A stretch of 64,000 nucleotides of DNA, from contig NZ_LT721901.1 of assembly GCF_900157375.1 (NCBI RefSeq), positions 4,297,685 through 4,361,684 of the forward strand, given 5' to 3'. The position numbers were made by a program, and so were the translations under genes. The notes under the pieces were generated by a model. It was not told where the DNA came from. It was given only the letters and a program-made list of their open reading frames with translations, and searched no databases. How positions within the stretch are numbered: the first letter of the stretch is position 1; every line of letters starts with the position of its first letter. This document shows, piece after piece, positions 55,702-63,364 of this stretch. This stretch comes from Mycobacterium rhizamassiliense. GTDB lineage: Bacteria > Actinomycetota > Actinomycetes > Mycobacteriales > Mycobacteriaceae.

Positions 55702-56304
55702 ATGCCCTCAGCAAACACCGGTTCGTTGCGGGACCGACGTCGTGCTGAGCTAGTTTCGCAGATCCAGGAAACCGCCCAGCGGCTTTTCGCCGAACGCGGC
55801 TTCGAGGCGGTAACGACCGAGGACATCGCCGCTGCCGCCGGGATATCCATCAGTACTTATTTCCGATACGCGCCCACGAAAGAGGGGCTGCTGATCGGTC
55901 CGGTTCGGCAGGCCAGCGCCGAAATCGTCGAGTCCTACAGCGCGAGACCGCCGGACGAGTCGCCAGTCGAGGCCTTGATCCAGCTGTTCGTCGCCCGCGC
56001 CCAGGAGGTCACCGAGGTCCAGACGCTGGATACCTGGCGTCAGGCCGTGGCCACCGCGCCCCACCTGTTGAGTCAATCGGTCCTGGTCAGCGAAACCGAA
56101 CATCGCGAATTCATCGAGCAGGTGGCTTCCCGCATGGGCGTCGATGCCGCGGCGGACATCCGGCCCGCGCTATTGGTGCACACCAGCCTCGCCACGGCGA
56201 AATTCGTCATCGACTGCTGGCTGACCTCGGATGAGGATGCGGACCGGCCATTCCATGTCCAACTGGAAGAGGCGCTGTGCACGACGCTCGCCGGCTTCCG
56301 CTGA
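55702..56304 (+). CDS. TetR-family regulator next to the mce operon
   Basis: A 200-residue TetR protein. The helix-turn-helix is EDIAAAAGISISTYFRYAPT (about residues 35-55), preceded by IQETAQRLFAERGFEAVTT. The C-terminal domain is helical with a C-terminal WLTSDEDADRPFHVQLEEAL. ATG 55702 follows GAAGG. By its divergent location it most likely represses yrbEA and the mce genes. It is followed by hisE after 129 bp on the same strand. Confidence 0.9.
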   Translation: MPSANTGSLRDRRRAELVSQIQETAQRLFAERGFEAVTTEDIAAAAGISISTYFRYAPTKEGLLIGPVRQASAEIVESYSARPPDESPVEALIQLFVARAQEVTEVQTLDTWRQAVATAPHLLSQSVLVSETEHREFIEQVASRMGVDAAADIRPALLVHTSLATAKFVIDCWLTSDEDADRPFHVQLEEALCTTLAGFR

Positions 56305-56433
56305 CACGCGAAACCCACTGTGGGGCAAGGTGTTCCACCGTGCCGACCGGCCGGCCCGCCCGGCCGCGCCCGACAGCCTTTGCCGGTAAGCGCCGCGACC
56401 GGCGGAAACCGCCGTGACTTCGGCCGCCACAGC

Positions 56434-56715
56434 ATGAAACAATCGCTGGCCGTGAAGACCTTTGAGGATCTGTTCGCCGAACTCGGCGAACGCGCCCGCA
56501 CCCGACCGGCGGGCAGTGCCACCGTCGCCGCACTCGACGGCGGGGTCCACGGGCTGGGCAAGAAGATCCTCGAGGAGGCCGGCGAGGTATGGCTGGCCGC
56601 CGAGCACGAACCCGACGAGGCGCTGGCCGAGGAGATCAGCCAGTTGCTGTACTGGACGCAGGTGCTGATGATCGCGCGCGGGCTGTCCCTCGACGACGTC
56701 TACCGAAAGCTGTGA
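56434..56715 (+). CDS. hisE: phosphoribosyl-ATP pyrophosphatase HisE
   Basis: Second step of histidine synthesis, 93 residues and the same length as in M. tuberculosis. The all-alpha MazG-like fold is marked by LEEAGEVWLAAEHEPDEAL and EEISQLLYWTQVLMIARG, whose acidic residues bind magnesium. ATG 56434 is chosen from the QSLAVKTFEDLFAELG start. It is followed by hisG after two bases. Confidence 0.96.
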   Translation: MKQSLAVKTFEDLFAELGERARTRPAGSATVAALDGGVHGLGKKILEEAGEVWLAAEHEPDEALAEEISQLLYWTQVLMIARGLSLDDVYRKL

Positions 56716-56717
56716 GC

Positions 56718-57575
56718 ATGTTGCGGGTTGCGGTTCCCAACAAGGGCACGCTGAGCGAGCCGGCCACCGAGATTCTTTCCGAGGCCGGTTATCGGCGACG
56801 CACCGATTCCAAGGACCTCACCGTCATCGACCGCGCCAACCAGGTCGAGTTCTTCTTCTTGCGCCCCAAGGACATTGCCATCTATGTCGGTTCGGGCCAG
56901 CTCGATTTCGGCATCACCGGGCGCGATTTGGTGCTCGACTCGGATGCGCCGGTGCGCGAACGCCTGGCGCTGGGCTTCGGCTCGTCCAGCTTCCGGTATG
57001 CCGGCCCCGTCGGGAATGGCTGGAAAATCAGCGACCTCGCGGGCAAGCGGATCGCCACGGCCTACCCGAATCTGGTTCGAAAAGATTTGGCGGGCAGGGG
57101 AATTGAGGCCACCGTCATCAGGCTTGACGGTGCGGTGGAGATCTCGATTCAGCTGGGGGTGGCCGACGCCATCGCCGACGTGGTCGGTTCGGGACGCACG
57201 CTGAGCCTGCACGACCTCGAGGCGTTTGACGATCCGCTGTGTGATTCCGAAGCGGTGCTGATCGAGCGTTCGGATCCGGGCAGCGACGGCGCGGCGCAGG
57301 CGGCACGCGATCAGTTGGTGGCGCGGATCCAGGGCGTGGTGTTCGGGCAGCAGTACCTGATGCTCGACTACGACTGCCCGCGCACGGTGCTGGACAAGGC
57401 CACGGCCATCACGCCGGGGCTGGAGTCACCGACCATCGCCCCCTTGGCCGACCCGGACTGGGTCGCGATCCGCGCCCTGGTGCCGCGCCGCGGGGTCAAC
57501 GAGGTGATGGACGAACTCGCCGCCGTCGGGGCGAAGGCAATCCTGGCTTCTGACATCAGATTTTGTCGATTCTGA
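56718..57575 (+). CDS. hisG: ATP phosphoribosyltransferase HisG (long form)
   Basis: Condenses ATP and PRPP, the first and feedback-inhibited step of histidine synthesis. The 285-residue long form contains LRVAVPNKGTLSEPATEILS, the PRPP loop region DAIADVVGSGRTL and the C-terminal ACT-like regulatory domain (PTIAPLADPDWVAIRALVPR, VMDELAAVGAKAILASDIRF). ATG 56718 lies two bases after hisE, a compact two-gene unit. Confidence 0.97.
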   Translation: MLRVAVPNKGTLSEPATEILSEAGYRRRTDSKDLTVIDRANQVEFFFLRPKDIAIYVGSGQLDFGITGRDLVLDSDAPVRERLALGFGSSSFRYAGPVGNGWKISDLAGKRIATAYPNLVRKDLAGRGIEATVIRLDGAVEISIQLGVADAIADVVGSGRTLSLHDLEAFDDPLCDSEAVLIERSDPGSDGAAQAARDQLVARIQGVVFGQQYLMLDYDCPRTVLDKATAITPGLESPTIAPLADPDWVAIRALVPRRGVNEVMDELAAVGAKAILASDIRFCRF

Positions 57576-57686
57576 TCGTGTGTTGATGGCACGGCTGTGT
57601 TAGCGTCCGCCCTAGGGTGACTGCTCGTGTGATGGGAGGGCTGTCCCTCTTTCGCTAACCGGGCCGATGGTCCCCAGGAGGGTTTC

Positions 57687-58214
57687 ATGACACACGCGCT
57701 AATTGTGCTGTTGGCTTTACTCATTGGTGTGGTCGCCGGTCTGCGATCGCTGACGGCCCCCGCCGTGGTTGCCTGGGCGGCCTTCCTGGGCTGGCTCGAC
57801 TTCGGACCGCTTGGCGTCAGCCAAACCTGGGCGTCGTGGGTGGCGAACGTAGCCACGGTAATAATCCTGACGGTTCTCGCGATCGCCGAACTCGTCACCG
57901 ACAAACTGCCCAAGACGCCGCCGCGCACGGCGCCGCCGTCGTTCGGCGCGCGGCTGGTGATGGGCGGCTTCGCCGGCGCGGTGATCGGCGCCGGGCCGCA
58001 CTGGACCTTTAGCGCGCTTGGCGCCGGGGTGGTCGGCGCGGTGCTCGGCACGCTGGGCGGGTATCAGATCCGCAAGCGGCTGGTGGCCGCCCGCGGTGGG
58101 CAGGACCTGCCGATCGCGCTGCTGGAGGACGCGGTCGCGATTCTGGGTGCTTTCGCCATCCTGGCGGTCACCCACAACGTGCTGGCTGATTTTGTGGCGT
58201 CGGCCGTTAAGTGA
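57687..58214 (+). CDS. DUF4126 membrane protein (Rv2120c-like)
   Basis: A 175-residue membrane protein with four or so hydrophobic segments (ALIVLLALLIGVVAGLRSLT; NVATVIILTVLAIAELVTDK; GAGVVGAVLGTLGGYQIRK). The GLRSLTAPAVVAWAA start is the DUF4126 signature. AGGAGGG lies just upstream of ATG 57687. The 111-bp leader has only a short hairpin (GAGGG-CTGT-CCCTC). Function unknown. The stop overlaps the oxidoreductase gene by 4 bp (GTGA), which suggests they work together. Confidence 0.85.
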   Translation: MTHALIVLLALLIGVVAGLRSLTAPAVVAWAAFLGWLDFGPLGVSQTWASWVANVATVIILTVLAIAELVTDKLPKTPPRTAPPSFGARLVMGGFAGAVIGAGPHWTFSALGAGVVGAVLGTLGGYQIRKRLVAARGGQDLPIALLEDAVAILGAFAILAVTHNVLADFVASAVK

Positions 58215-59581
58215 CAACGCATTTCGATGCGATCATCGTGGGTGCCGGTCAGGCCGGGCCGCCGCTTGCCGGGCGGTTGACGGCGGCGGGGCAACGCGTC
58301 GCGGTAGTCGAGCGCAAACTGATCGGCGGCACCTGCGTCAACAACGGCTGCATCCCGACCAAGACGCTGGTGGCCAGCGCGCACGCCGCGCACGTGGCCC
58401 GTCGCGGCAGCGAATACGGCGTCGCCACCGGCTCGATCACCGTGGACATGGCCAAGATCAAGGCGCGCAAAGACGGCATCATGCTCGCCGACCGCAAGGG
58501 CGTCGAGGACTGGCTCGACGGCATGGACGGTTGCACCGTCTTTCGCGGCCACGCCAGTTTCACCGATCCGCACACCCTGCGGGTCGGTGACGATGTGCTG
58601 CAGGCCGATCGGATCTTCCTCAACGTCGGCGGCCGTGCCGTCGTGCCCGACATCCCGGGGCTGTCCGACGTCGATTACCTCACCAACGTGTCCGTCCTCG
58701 AAATCGACACCCTGCCACACCATCTGGTCATCGTCGGCGGCAGCTACATCGCGCTGGAGTTCGCCCAGATGTTCCGCCGCTTCGGTGCCGAGGTGACCGT
58801 GGTGGAAAGGGGCCCGCGGCTTGCGCCCCGCGAAGACGAGGATGTCTCCGCGGCGATCAGGGAGATCCTGGAGGCCGAGGGGATCGCCATCGTCGTTGGC
58901 GCCGACGATGTCCGAATCAGCAAGAGCGACAAAGGATTCGACCTGACGCCAGCCGCCGGCGCCGAACCGATCCGGGGCGACCGGCTGCTGCTGGCGGTGG
59001 GGCGGCAGCCCAACACCGACGACCTGGGTCTCGACGCGGCCGGTGTGCAGACCGACGGGCGCGGCTACATCGTGGTCGACGACCAGCTCAAGACCAACGT
59101 GGACCACATCTGGGCGATGGGCGACTGCAACGGCAAGGGCGCGTTCACCCACACCTCCTACAACGACTTCGAGATCGTCGCCGCCAACCTGCTCGATGAC
59201 GATCCGCGCCGGGTCAGCGACCGCATTCCCACCTATGCCCTCTACATCGATCCGCCGCTGGGGCGGGCCGGCATGACCGTCGGCGAGGTCCGCAAGGCCG
59301 GCCGCAAGGCGCTGGTCGGCAAGCGGCCGATGACCAAGGTGGGCCGGGCGGTGGAAAAGGGTGAGACCCAGGGCTTCATGCAAGTCGTGGTCGATGCCGA
59401 CACCCACGAGATCCTGGGGGCCGCGATCCTTGGGGTCGGCGGTGACGAGGCGATCCATTGCATCCTGGACGTCATGTCGGCCAAGGCGCCGTACACCACG
59501 CTGTCGCGCACGATGCACATTCATCCCACCGTCAGCGAATTGATTCCCACCATGCTGCAGGAGATGTCGCCGCTCGACTAG
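58211..59581 (+). CDS. pyridine nucleotide-disulfide oxidoreductase (class I flavoprotein)
   Basis: A 456-residue group I flavoprotein disulfide reductase. FAD motif GAGQAGPPLAGRL, redox-active pair in GGTCVNNGCIPTK, NAD(P)H site (IVGGSYIALEFAQMF), second FAD motif (IWAMGDCNGKGAFTH) and the C-terminal His-Glu dyad (HIHPTVSEL) are present, so the enzyme should use a dithiol. It scores by eye near mercuric reductase, but the N-terminal metal-binding domain and the C-terminal Cys pair of MerA are missing, so mercury reduction is not supported. Substrate unknown. Confidence 0.9.
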   Translation: MTTHFDAIIVGAGQAGPPLAGRLTAAGQRVAVVERKLIGGTCVNNGCIPTKTLVASAHAAHVARRGSEYGVATGSITVDMAKIKARKDGIMLADRKGVEDWLDGMDGCTVFRGHASFTDPHTLRVGDDVLQADRIFLNVGGRAVVPDIPGLSDVDYLTNVSVLEIDTLPHHLVIVGGSYIALEFAQMFRRFGAEVTVVERGPRLAPREDEDVSAAIREILEAEGIAIVVGADDVRISKSDKGFDLTPAAGAEPIRGDRLLLAVGRQPNTDDLGLDAAGVQTDGRGYIVVDDQLKTNVDHIWAMGDCNGKGAFTHTSYNDFEIVAANLLDDDPRRVSDRIPTYALYIDPPLGRAGMTVGEVRKAGRKALVGKRPMTKVGRAVEKGETQGFMQVVVDADTHEILGAAILGVGGDEAIHCILDVMSAKAPYTTLSRTMHIHPTVSELIPTMLQEMSPLD

Positions 59582-59590
59582 GCGACCCTG

Positions 59591-60385
59591 TCAGCGTCGC
59601 TGGACCAGGATCGTCTGCGCCGACGTCCCGATGAACCCGGTGCGGTCGAAGACCTCCGCGTTCGTTACTCCGACACCGTCGGGCCCGATCGACGCGCGAG
59701 CCCGCAGTGCGAAATCGTTGCCCTCCGGGAGCCGATGCAGGTGCACGACCGTGTCGGTGTTCATGAAGATGAACCGGTCCGGATCAAGCGCTCTGCCAAC
59801 GCCATTGGCGCAGTCGACGATACTGGCGAGGCGCTGCAGCGGCGTGGCGGGTTCGGCATCGACGACGTGGGCGAGCGGGCTGAACCAGGACACCGCGGCG
59901 GCTCCGGGCTCCGTGTGCTGCTGGCGCCAGTCGATCGCGTCGAAATATCCGCTGGCATCCGAGAATGGCGGCCCCAGCGGTACCCGCTGACCCTCCGCGA
60001 GTGGGGGATATCGGTCCGAGGCCACGTCGGTGGTGTCGCTGGCGCCCATGAGCCAGGCCGTCACCCGGGCGACCGGCCGGGGTGAGCCGCCCTTGCGATC
60101 GGCGATCAGCTCGGCGACCTGCATGCAGACCCGCGATCCCGGCCGCTCGATCCAGGTGCGGGTGCGCATGGGCCGCACCGGAATCGCGCCCAGGATGTCC
60201 AGGCTGAGCCGGCCGATCCGCAGTTCGGACCCGGCCGACTGCTCCTCGATCAGCTTCGTCAGCAGCGCCAGCGGCGGTGAGCCGTGCTGAAGCTCGGGGC
60301 TCCAGTTGCTGCGCGTGTCGTCCGTCGGCTCGAAGGCCTGAAGCTCACCTTCGGCGGGGAGGCGGCGATAGAAGCAGCCGATCAC
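59591..60385 (-). CDS. acyl-CoA thioesterase-like (TesB/4HBT double hotdog) protein
   Basis: A 264-residue protein with features of the TesB-type double-hotdog thioesterases of mycobacteria: the N-terminal NWSPELQHGSPPLALLTKLI, the middle LSLDILGAIPVRPMRTRTWI and the C-terminal FIFMNTDTVVHLHRLPEG with ARASIGPDGVGVTNAEVFDR (a catalytic Asp/Thr region). GTG 60385 overlaps the stop of the nuclease gene, which fixes the start. Substrate length preference cannot be read. Confidence 0.82.
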   Translation of the reverse strand: MIGCFYRRLPAEGELQAFEPTDDTRSNWSPELQHGSPPLALLTKLIEEQSAGSELRIGRLSLDILGAIPVRPMRTRTWIERPGSRVCMQVAELIADRKGGSPRPVARVTAWLMGASDTTDVASDRYPPLAEGQRVPLGPPFSDASGYFDAIDWRQQHTEPGAAAVSWFSPLAHVVDAEPATPLQRLASIVDCANGVGRALDPDRFIFMNTDTVVHLHRLPEGNDFALRARASIGPDGVGVTNAEVFDRTGFIGTSAQTILVQRR

Positions 60386-61248
60386 GCGGCCGGTTCGGTC
60401 GGATGCGAAACAGCCTCTGCCCGTGGATGATCCGGCCATCCGGGGTAGGGCGGGGGTGTCCCGCCGAAGCTGGGGCACAGGCTCTGGTGCGGGCACCAGT
60501 CGCAGAGCCGCGACACGTGAGGCCGGAAATCGCCTGTCGCACCGGCGGATTGGATGGCGCGCCAGATTGCCATCAGCGTCCGCTCGAAGCGCAGCAGCTC
60601 CTCCTCGTCGGGCGAGTAGTCCAGTACCTGGCCGTCGGCCAGATAGATGAGCCGTAGCCGGGTGGGCAGCACGCCGCGGGACCGCAGTAGCGCCACCGCG
60701 TAGAACTTCATCTGGAACATCGCCTTGAACTCGGCCTGCGCGCGGGCGGCCGGCGGGGCCTTGCCGGTCTTGTAGTCGACCACCCGCAGCTCGCCGGTCG
60801 CGGCGACGTCGATGCGGTCGATGAATCCGCGCAATAGGGTGCCGTCGGCCAGCTCGACTTCCACGCGTTGTTCGCAGCACTCCGGGTCGAACCGGGTGGG
60901 GTCTTCCAGTCGGTAGTAGCCGGCGAGCAGCGCGCGGGCCTCGTCGAGCAGTTGGGCCCGCACCTCGGTGTCGAACTCCGCGGCCAGGTCGGGCTCCGCG
61001 GCGATCACCTGTTCCCACGCCGGCTCCACCAGCGAGGTGGCCATCTCGGGCCCGCGCGACGCGGCGGGCAGGCCGTAAAGCCGCTCCAGCGCGGCGTGCA
61101 CGACCGATCCGCGCAGCTGCGCGGTCGACGGTGGCTCGGGCAGCCGATCGATGGCCCGGAAGCGGTAGAGCAACGGGCACTGCTTGAAGTCCGCAGCCCG
61201 CGATGGAGACAGCGCAGGCCGTGCGCGTTCCCGTGGCTGATCGGTCAT
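60382..61248 (-). CDS. RecB-family PD-(D/E)XK nuclease with Fe-S cysteines
   Basis: A 288-residue RecB/Cas4-like exonuclease matching Rv2119. The catalytic motifs are FIDRIDVAATGELRVVDYKT (Asp and D-x-K) with an upstream His in GSVVHAALERLYG. Four cysteines (FKQCPLLYRFR near the N-terminus and LCDWCPHQSLCPS near the C-terminus) fit the iron-sulfur cluster of AddB/RecB-type nucleases. It is followed by the thioesterase gene with a 4-bp overlap. Role probably in DNA repair. Confidence 0.88.
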   Translation of the reverse strand: MTDQPRERARPALSPSRAADFKQCPLLYRFRAIDRLPEPPSTAQLRGSVVHAALERLYGLPAASRGPEMATSLVEPAWEQVIAAEPDLAAEFDTEVRAQLLDEARALLAGYYRLEDPTRFDPECCEQRVEVELADGTLLRGFIDRIDVAATGELRVVDYKTGKAPPAARAQAEFKAMFQMKFYAVALLRSRGVLPTRLRLIYLADGQVLDYSPDEEELLRFERTLMAIWRAIQSAGATGDFRPHVSRLCDWCPHQSLCPSFGGTPPPYPGWPDHPRAEAVSHPTEPAA

Positions 61249-61321
61249 TCTCGCAGCCTAGGACCGGGTGCCGACAACCCCTAACACCCGCCACGGCGAG
61301 TCGGCTGGCACGCTAGACGGC

Positions 61322-62164
61322 GTGTCTCTCACCGGCCCCTTCACCGTTGGCGAACGTGTCCAGTTCACCGACGCCAAGGGCCGCCATTACACGTTCGAGC
61401 TGACCCCCGGCGCCGAGTTCCACACGCATCGCGGCGCGGTCTCCCACGACGACGTGATCGGCATCGACGAGGGCAGCGTGATCAAGTCCAGCAGCGGCTC
61501 GCCGTTCCTGGTGCTGCGCCCGCTGCTGGTCGACTACATCATGTCGATGCCGCGCGGGCCGCAGGTGATCTACCCCAAGGACGCCGCGCAGATCGTGCAC
61601 GAGGGTGACATCTTCCCGGGCGCGCGGGTGCTCGAGGCGGGCGCGGGATCCGGCGCGCTGACGTGCTCGCTGCTGCGTGCCGTGGGGCCGCAGGGCAAGG
61701 TCGTGTCCTACGAGCAGCGCGACGATCACGCCGTGCACGCCCGGCGCAACGTGTCGGTCTTTTTCGGCGAGGCGCCCGACAACTGGGAGCTGATCGTCGG
61801 CGACGTGGCGGATTCCGATCTGCCGGACGGCTCCTTCGACCGCGTCGTGCTGGACATGCTCGCCCCGTGGGAGGTGTTGGAGGCGGTCGGGCGGTTGATC
61901 ACGCCGGGCGGCGTGCTGATGATCTACGTCGCCACCGTCACCCAGCTGTCGAAGGCGGTGGAGGCCCTGCGGGCGCAGCAGTGCTGGACCGAGCCGCGGT
62001 CGTGGGAGACCATGCAGCGCGGTTGGAACGTCGTCGGTCTGGCGGTCCGACCGCAGCACTCGATGCGCGGGCACACCGCGTTCCTGGTGGCGACGCGACG
62101 GCTGGCGCACGGTGTGGTCGCCCCGATGCCGCTGGGCCGCAAGCGCCCGGGCCGGGACGGGTAG
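61322..62164 (+). CDS. trmI: tRNA (adenine58-N1)-methyltransferase TrmI
   Basis: Methylates A58 in the T loop of tRNA. The 280-residue protein has the N-terminal OB/jelly-roll part, MSMPRGPQVIYPKDAAQIV, the SAM motif LEAGAGSGALTCSLL and VLDMLAPWEVLEAV, all typical of TrmI. GTG 61322 gives exactly the length of the well-studied M. tuberculosis Rv2118c. It is divergent from the nuclease gene across 73 bp and convergent with the DUF503 gene. Confidence 0.95.
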   Translation: MSLTGPFTVGERVQFTDAKGRHYTFELTPGAEFHTHRGAVSHDDVIGIDEGSVIKSSSGSPFLVLRPLLVDYIMSMPRGPQVIYPKDAAQIVHEGDIFPGARVLEAGAGSGALTCSLLRAVGPQGKVVSYEQRDDHAVHARRNVSVFFGEAPDNWELIVGDVADSDLPDGSFDRVVLDMLAPWEVLEAVGRLITPGGVLMIYVATVTQLSKAVEALRAQQCWTEPRSWETMQRGWNVVGLAVRPQHSMRGHTAFLVATRRLAHGVVAPMPLGRKRPGRDG

Positions 62165-62171
62165 CGGCCGG

Positions 62172-62465
62172 CTAGTCGTCGCTGCGAATCAGCGAGCGCC
62201 GCACCGACAGCAGTTCGAATTCCGGATGCGCCGCGACCAAGCGCTCGGCGGCGTCGAGCACTTCGACGGCGTGGCCGCGATCGCCGGACACGACGGCCAC
62301 GCCGATGCCCGCGCGCCGATACAGATCCTGCGCGCCGGTCTCGGCGGCCGACACGCTGAACTTGCGCCGTAGTTCGGCGACGACGGGGCGGATCACCGAG
62401 CGCTTCTCTTTCAGCGATCGCACGTCACCCAGCAGGACGTCGCATTCCAGCCAGCCGATCCACAT
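62172..62465 (-). CDS. DUF503 domain protein
   Basis: A 97-residue single-domain protein: the start WIGWLECDVLLGDVRSLKEK with the KEKRSVIRP motif and ending VRRSLIRSDD matches DUF503, often found next to ribosome-associated genes such as rbfA. It overlaps the end of the lppK frame by 41 bp on the same strand. ATG 62465 is the start. Function unknown, corresponding to Rv2117. Confidence 0.88.
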   Translation of the reverse strand: MWIGWLECDVLLGDVRSLKEKRSVIRPVVAELRRKFSVSAAETGAQDLYRRAGIGVAVVSGDRGHAVEVLDAAERLVAAHPEFELLSVRRSLIRSDD

Positions 62466-63051
62466 CTAGGGCGGCGGTGCTTCCGTCGGTGGGGGCTCGG
62501 GAGGGTGGTGGCGGAGCCGGCGGCGTCGTCGGCGCCGTCGAGTTACCCAGCGCCAGCAGCATTTCCGCGGTCCGGCGGGAGAGCTGCCAACCCCCTTGGT
62601 ACGGCGTGAACTCCATGGGGAACGTGAACGCGCGATTGTTCGGTTCGGCGGTGCCGACGCGGATGGTGGCCATCACGTTGGACGGGTTCTTGTCCGACCA
62701 CGCGATGTTGTCCGCCGCGAAGGTCATGGGCAGGTAGCCGTTGTCGCGCAGCGCGCTCGTGAACTTGTCCAGGGTTGCCGCGCTCTCCGGGGTGGCGCCC
62801 TCGACCAGGCTCACCTTGTTGGTGCCGGGAATGTTCGGATCGGCAAGGCGGGTAAGGATGTCGGTCAGCGCCTGGGGAACCGGGAGCGGAGCCGTCGGGG
62901 GAGCCGTGACGACGATCGGGCTCGACGCCGGTGGGACCGCGGACGAAGTAGCTGACGCCGGCACGCGGGGTTGGCTGTGCGAGCATCCCGCGAGGCCGAC
63001 GGCCGTCACGGCGGTGGCGGCGGTCAGTGCTGCGGACAGGTGTCGGCGCAT
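62425..63051 (-). CDS. lppK: LppK-like lipoprotein (CFP2-like domain)
   Basis: A 208-residue lipoprotein: signal peptide with lipobox LAGC (Cys 23), a Pro/Ser/Ala-rich linker and a domain (LADPNIPGTNKVSLVEGATP, YQGGWQLSRRTAEMLLALGN) shared with the secreted low-molecular-weight antigen CFP2/MTB12. The C-terminus is Pro-rich (PTTPPAPPPPSRAPT) and overlaps the start of the DUF503 gene by 41 bp, longer than the overlap elsewhere in this window. Position equals Rv2116 of M. tuberculosis. Confidence 0.9.
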   Translation of the reverse strand: MRRHLSAALTAATAVTAVGLAGCSHSQPRVPASATSSAVPPASSPIVVTAPPTAPLPVPQALTDILTRLADPNIPGTNKVSLVEGATPESAATLDKFTSALRDNGYLPMTFAADNIAWSDKNPSNVMATIRVGTAEPNNRAFTFPMEFTPYQGGWQLSRRTAEMLLALGNSTAPTTPPAPPPPSRAPTDGSTAALDVDRLAGMRRPAG

Positions 63052-63059
63052 CCGCTCGG

Positions 63060-63209
63060 TCAGCCGGCCGGCCCGGCGATCTGTGCTTCCGCCTCGCAGT
63101 GATTTCTAGCGGCCGGGGGGCCAACGGGTGCAATGGAAGTCACATCCGGAAACATGGTGTTGATGACCGCAACTGCTGCTACGCCTGTGGCGAGGCTTTT
63201 TGCGGTCAC
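63060..63209 (-). CDS. short CFP2-like leader ORF, likely remnant
   Basis: GTG 63209, with GGAAGGA seven bases upstream, opens a 49-codon frame whose first part (TAKSLATGVAAVAVINTMFP, then DVTSIAPVGPP) resembles the signal-peptide region of CFP2/MTB12 antigens (remembered as KSIAAGLTAAAA then GVTSI). The rest has no CFP2 body. It ends 8 bases before the lppK ATG, and lppK encodes the CFP2-like body. It may be a degraded tandem paralogue, a translated leader peptide, or chance. Confidence 0.45.
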   Translation of the reverse strand: MTAKSLATGVAAVAVINTMFPDVTSIAPVGPPAARNHCEAEAQIAGPAG

Positions 63210-63364
63210 GGGGTGTCCTTCCGGTGGTCTCAAATCGACGCCGAGGTTACCAGCGGGAGCAAAGACGCGACTTTCGATGGCTTTTGAGTTCACGCAAGAA
63301 CGGCCAATCGCCGGTAGCGTTGAGTTATCTACCGCATTCCTTCGGGGCGGGAAAGGAGCGCAAC

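Noticed and set aside
58211..59581. Mercuric reductase MerA / mercury-resistance locus
   Set aside because: No N-terminal heavy-metal domain, no C-terminal Cys pair, and no merR, merT or merP nearby.
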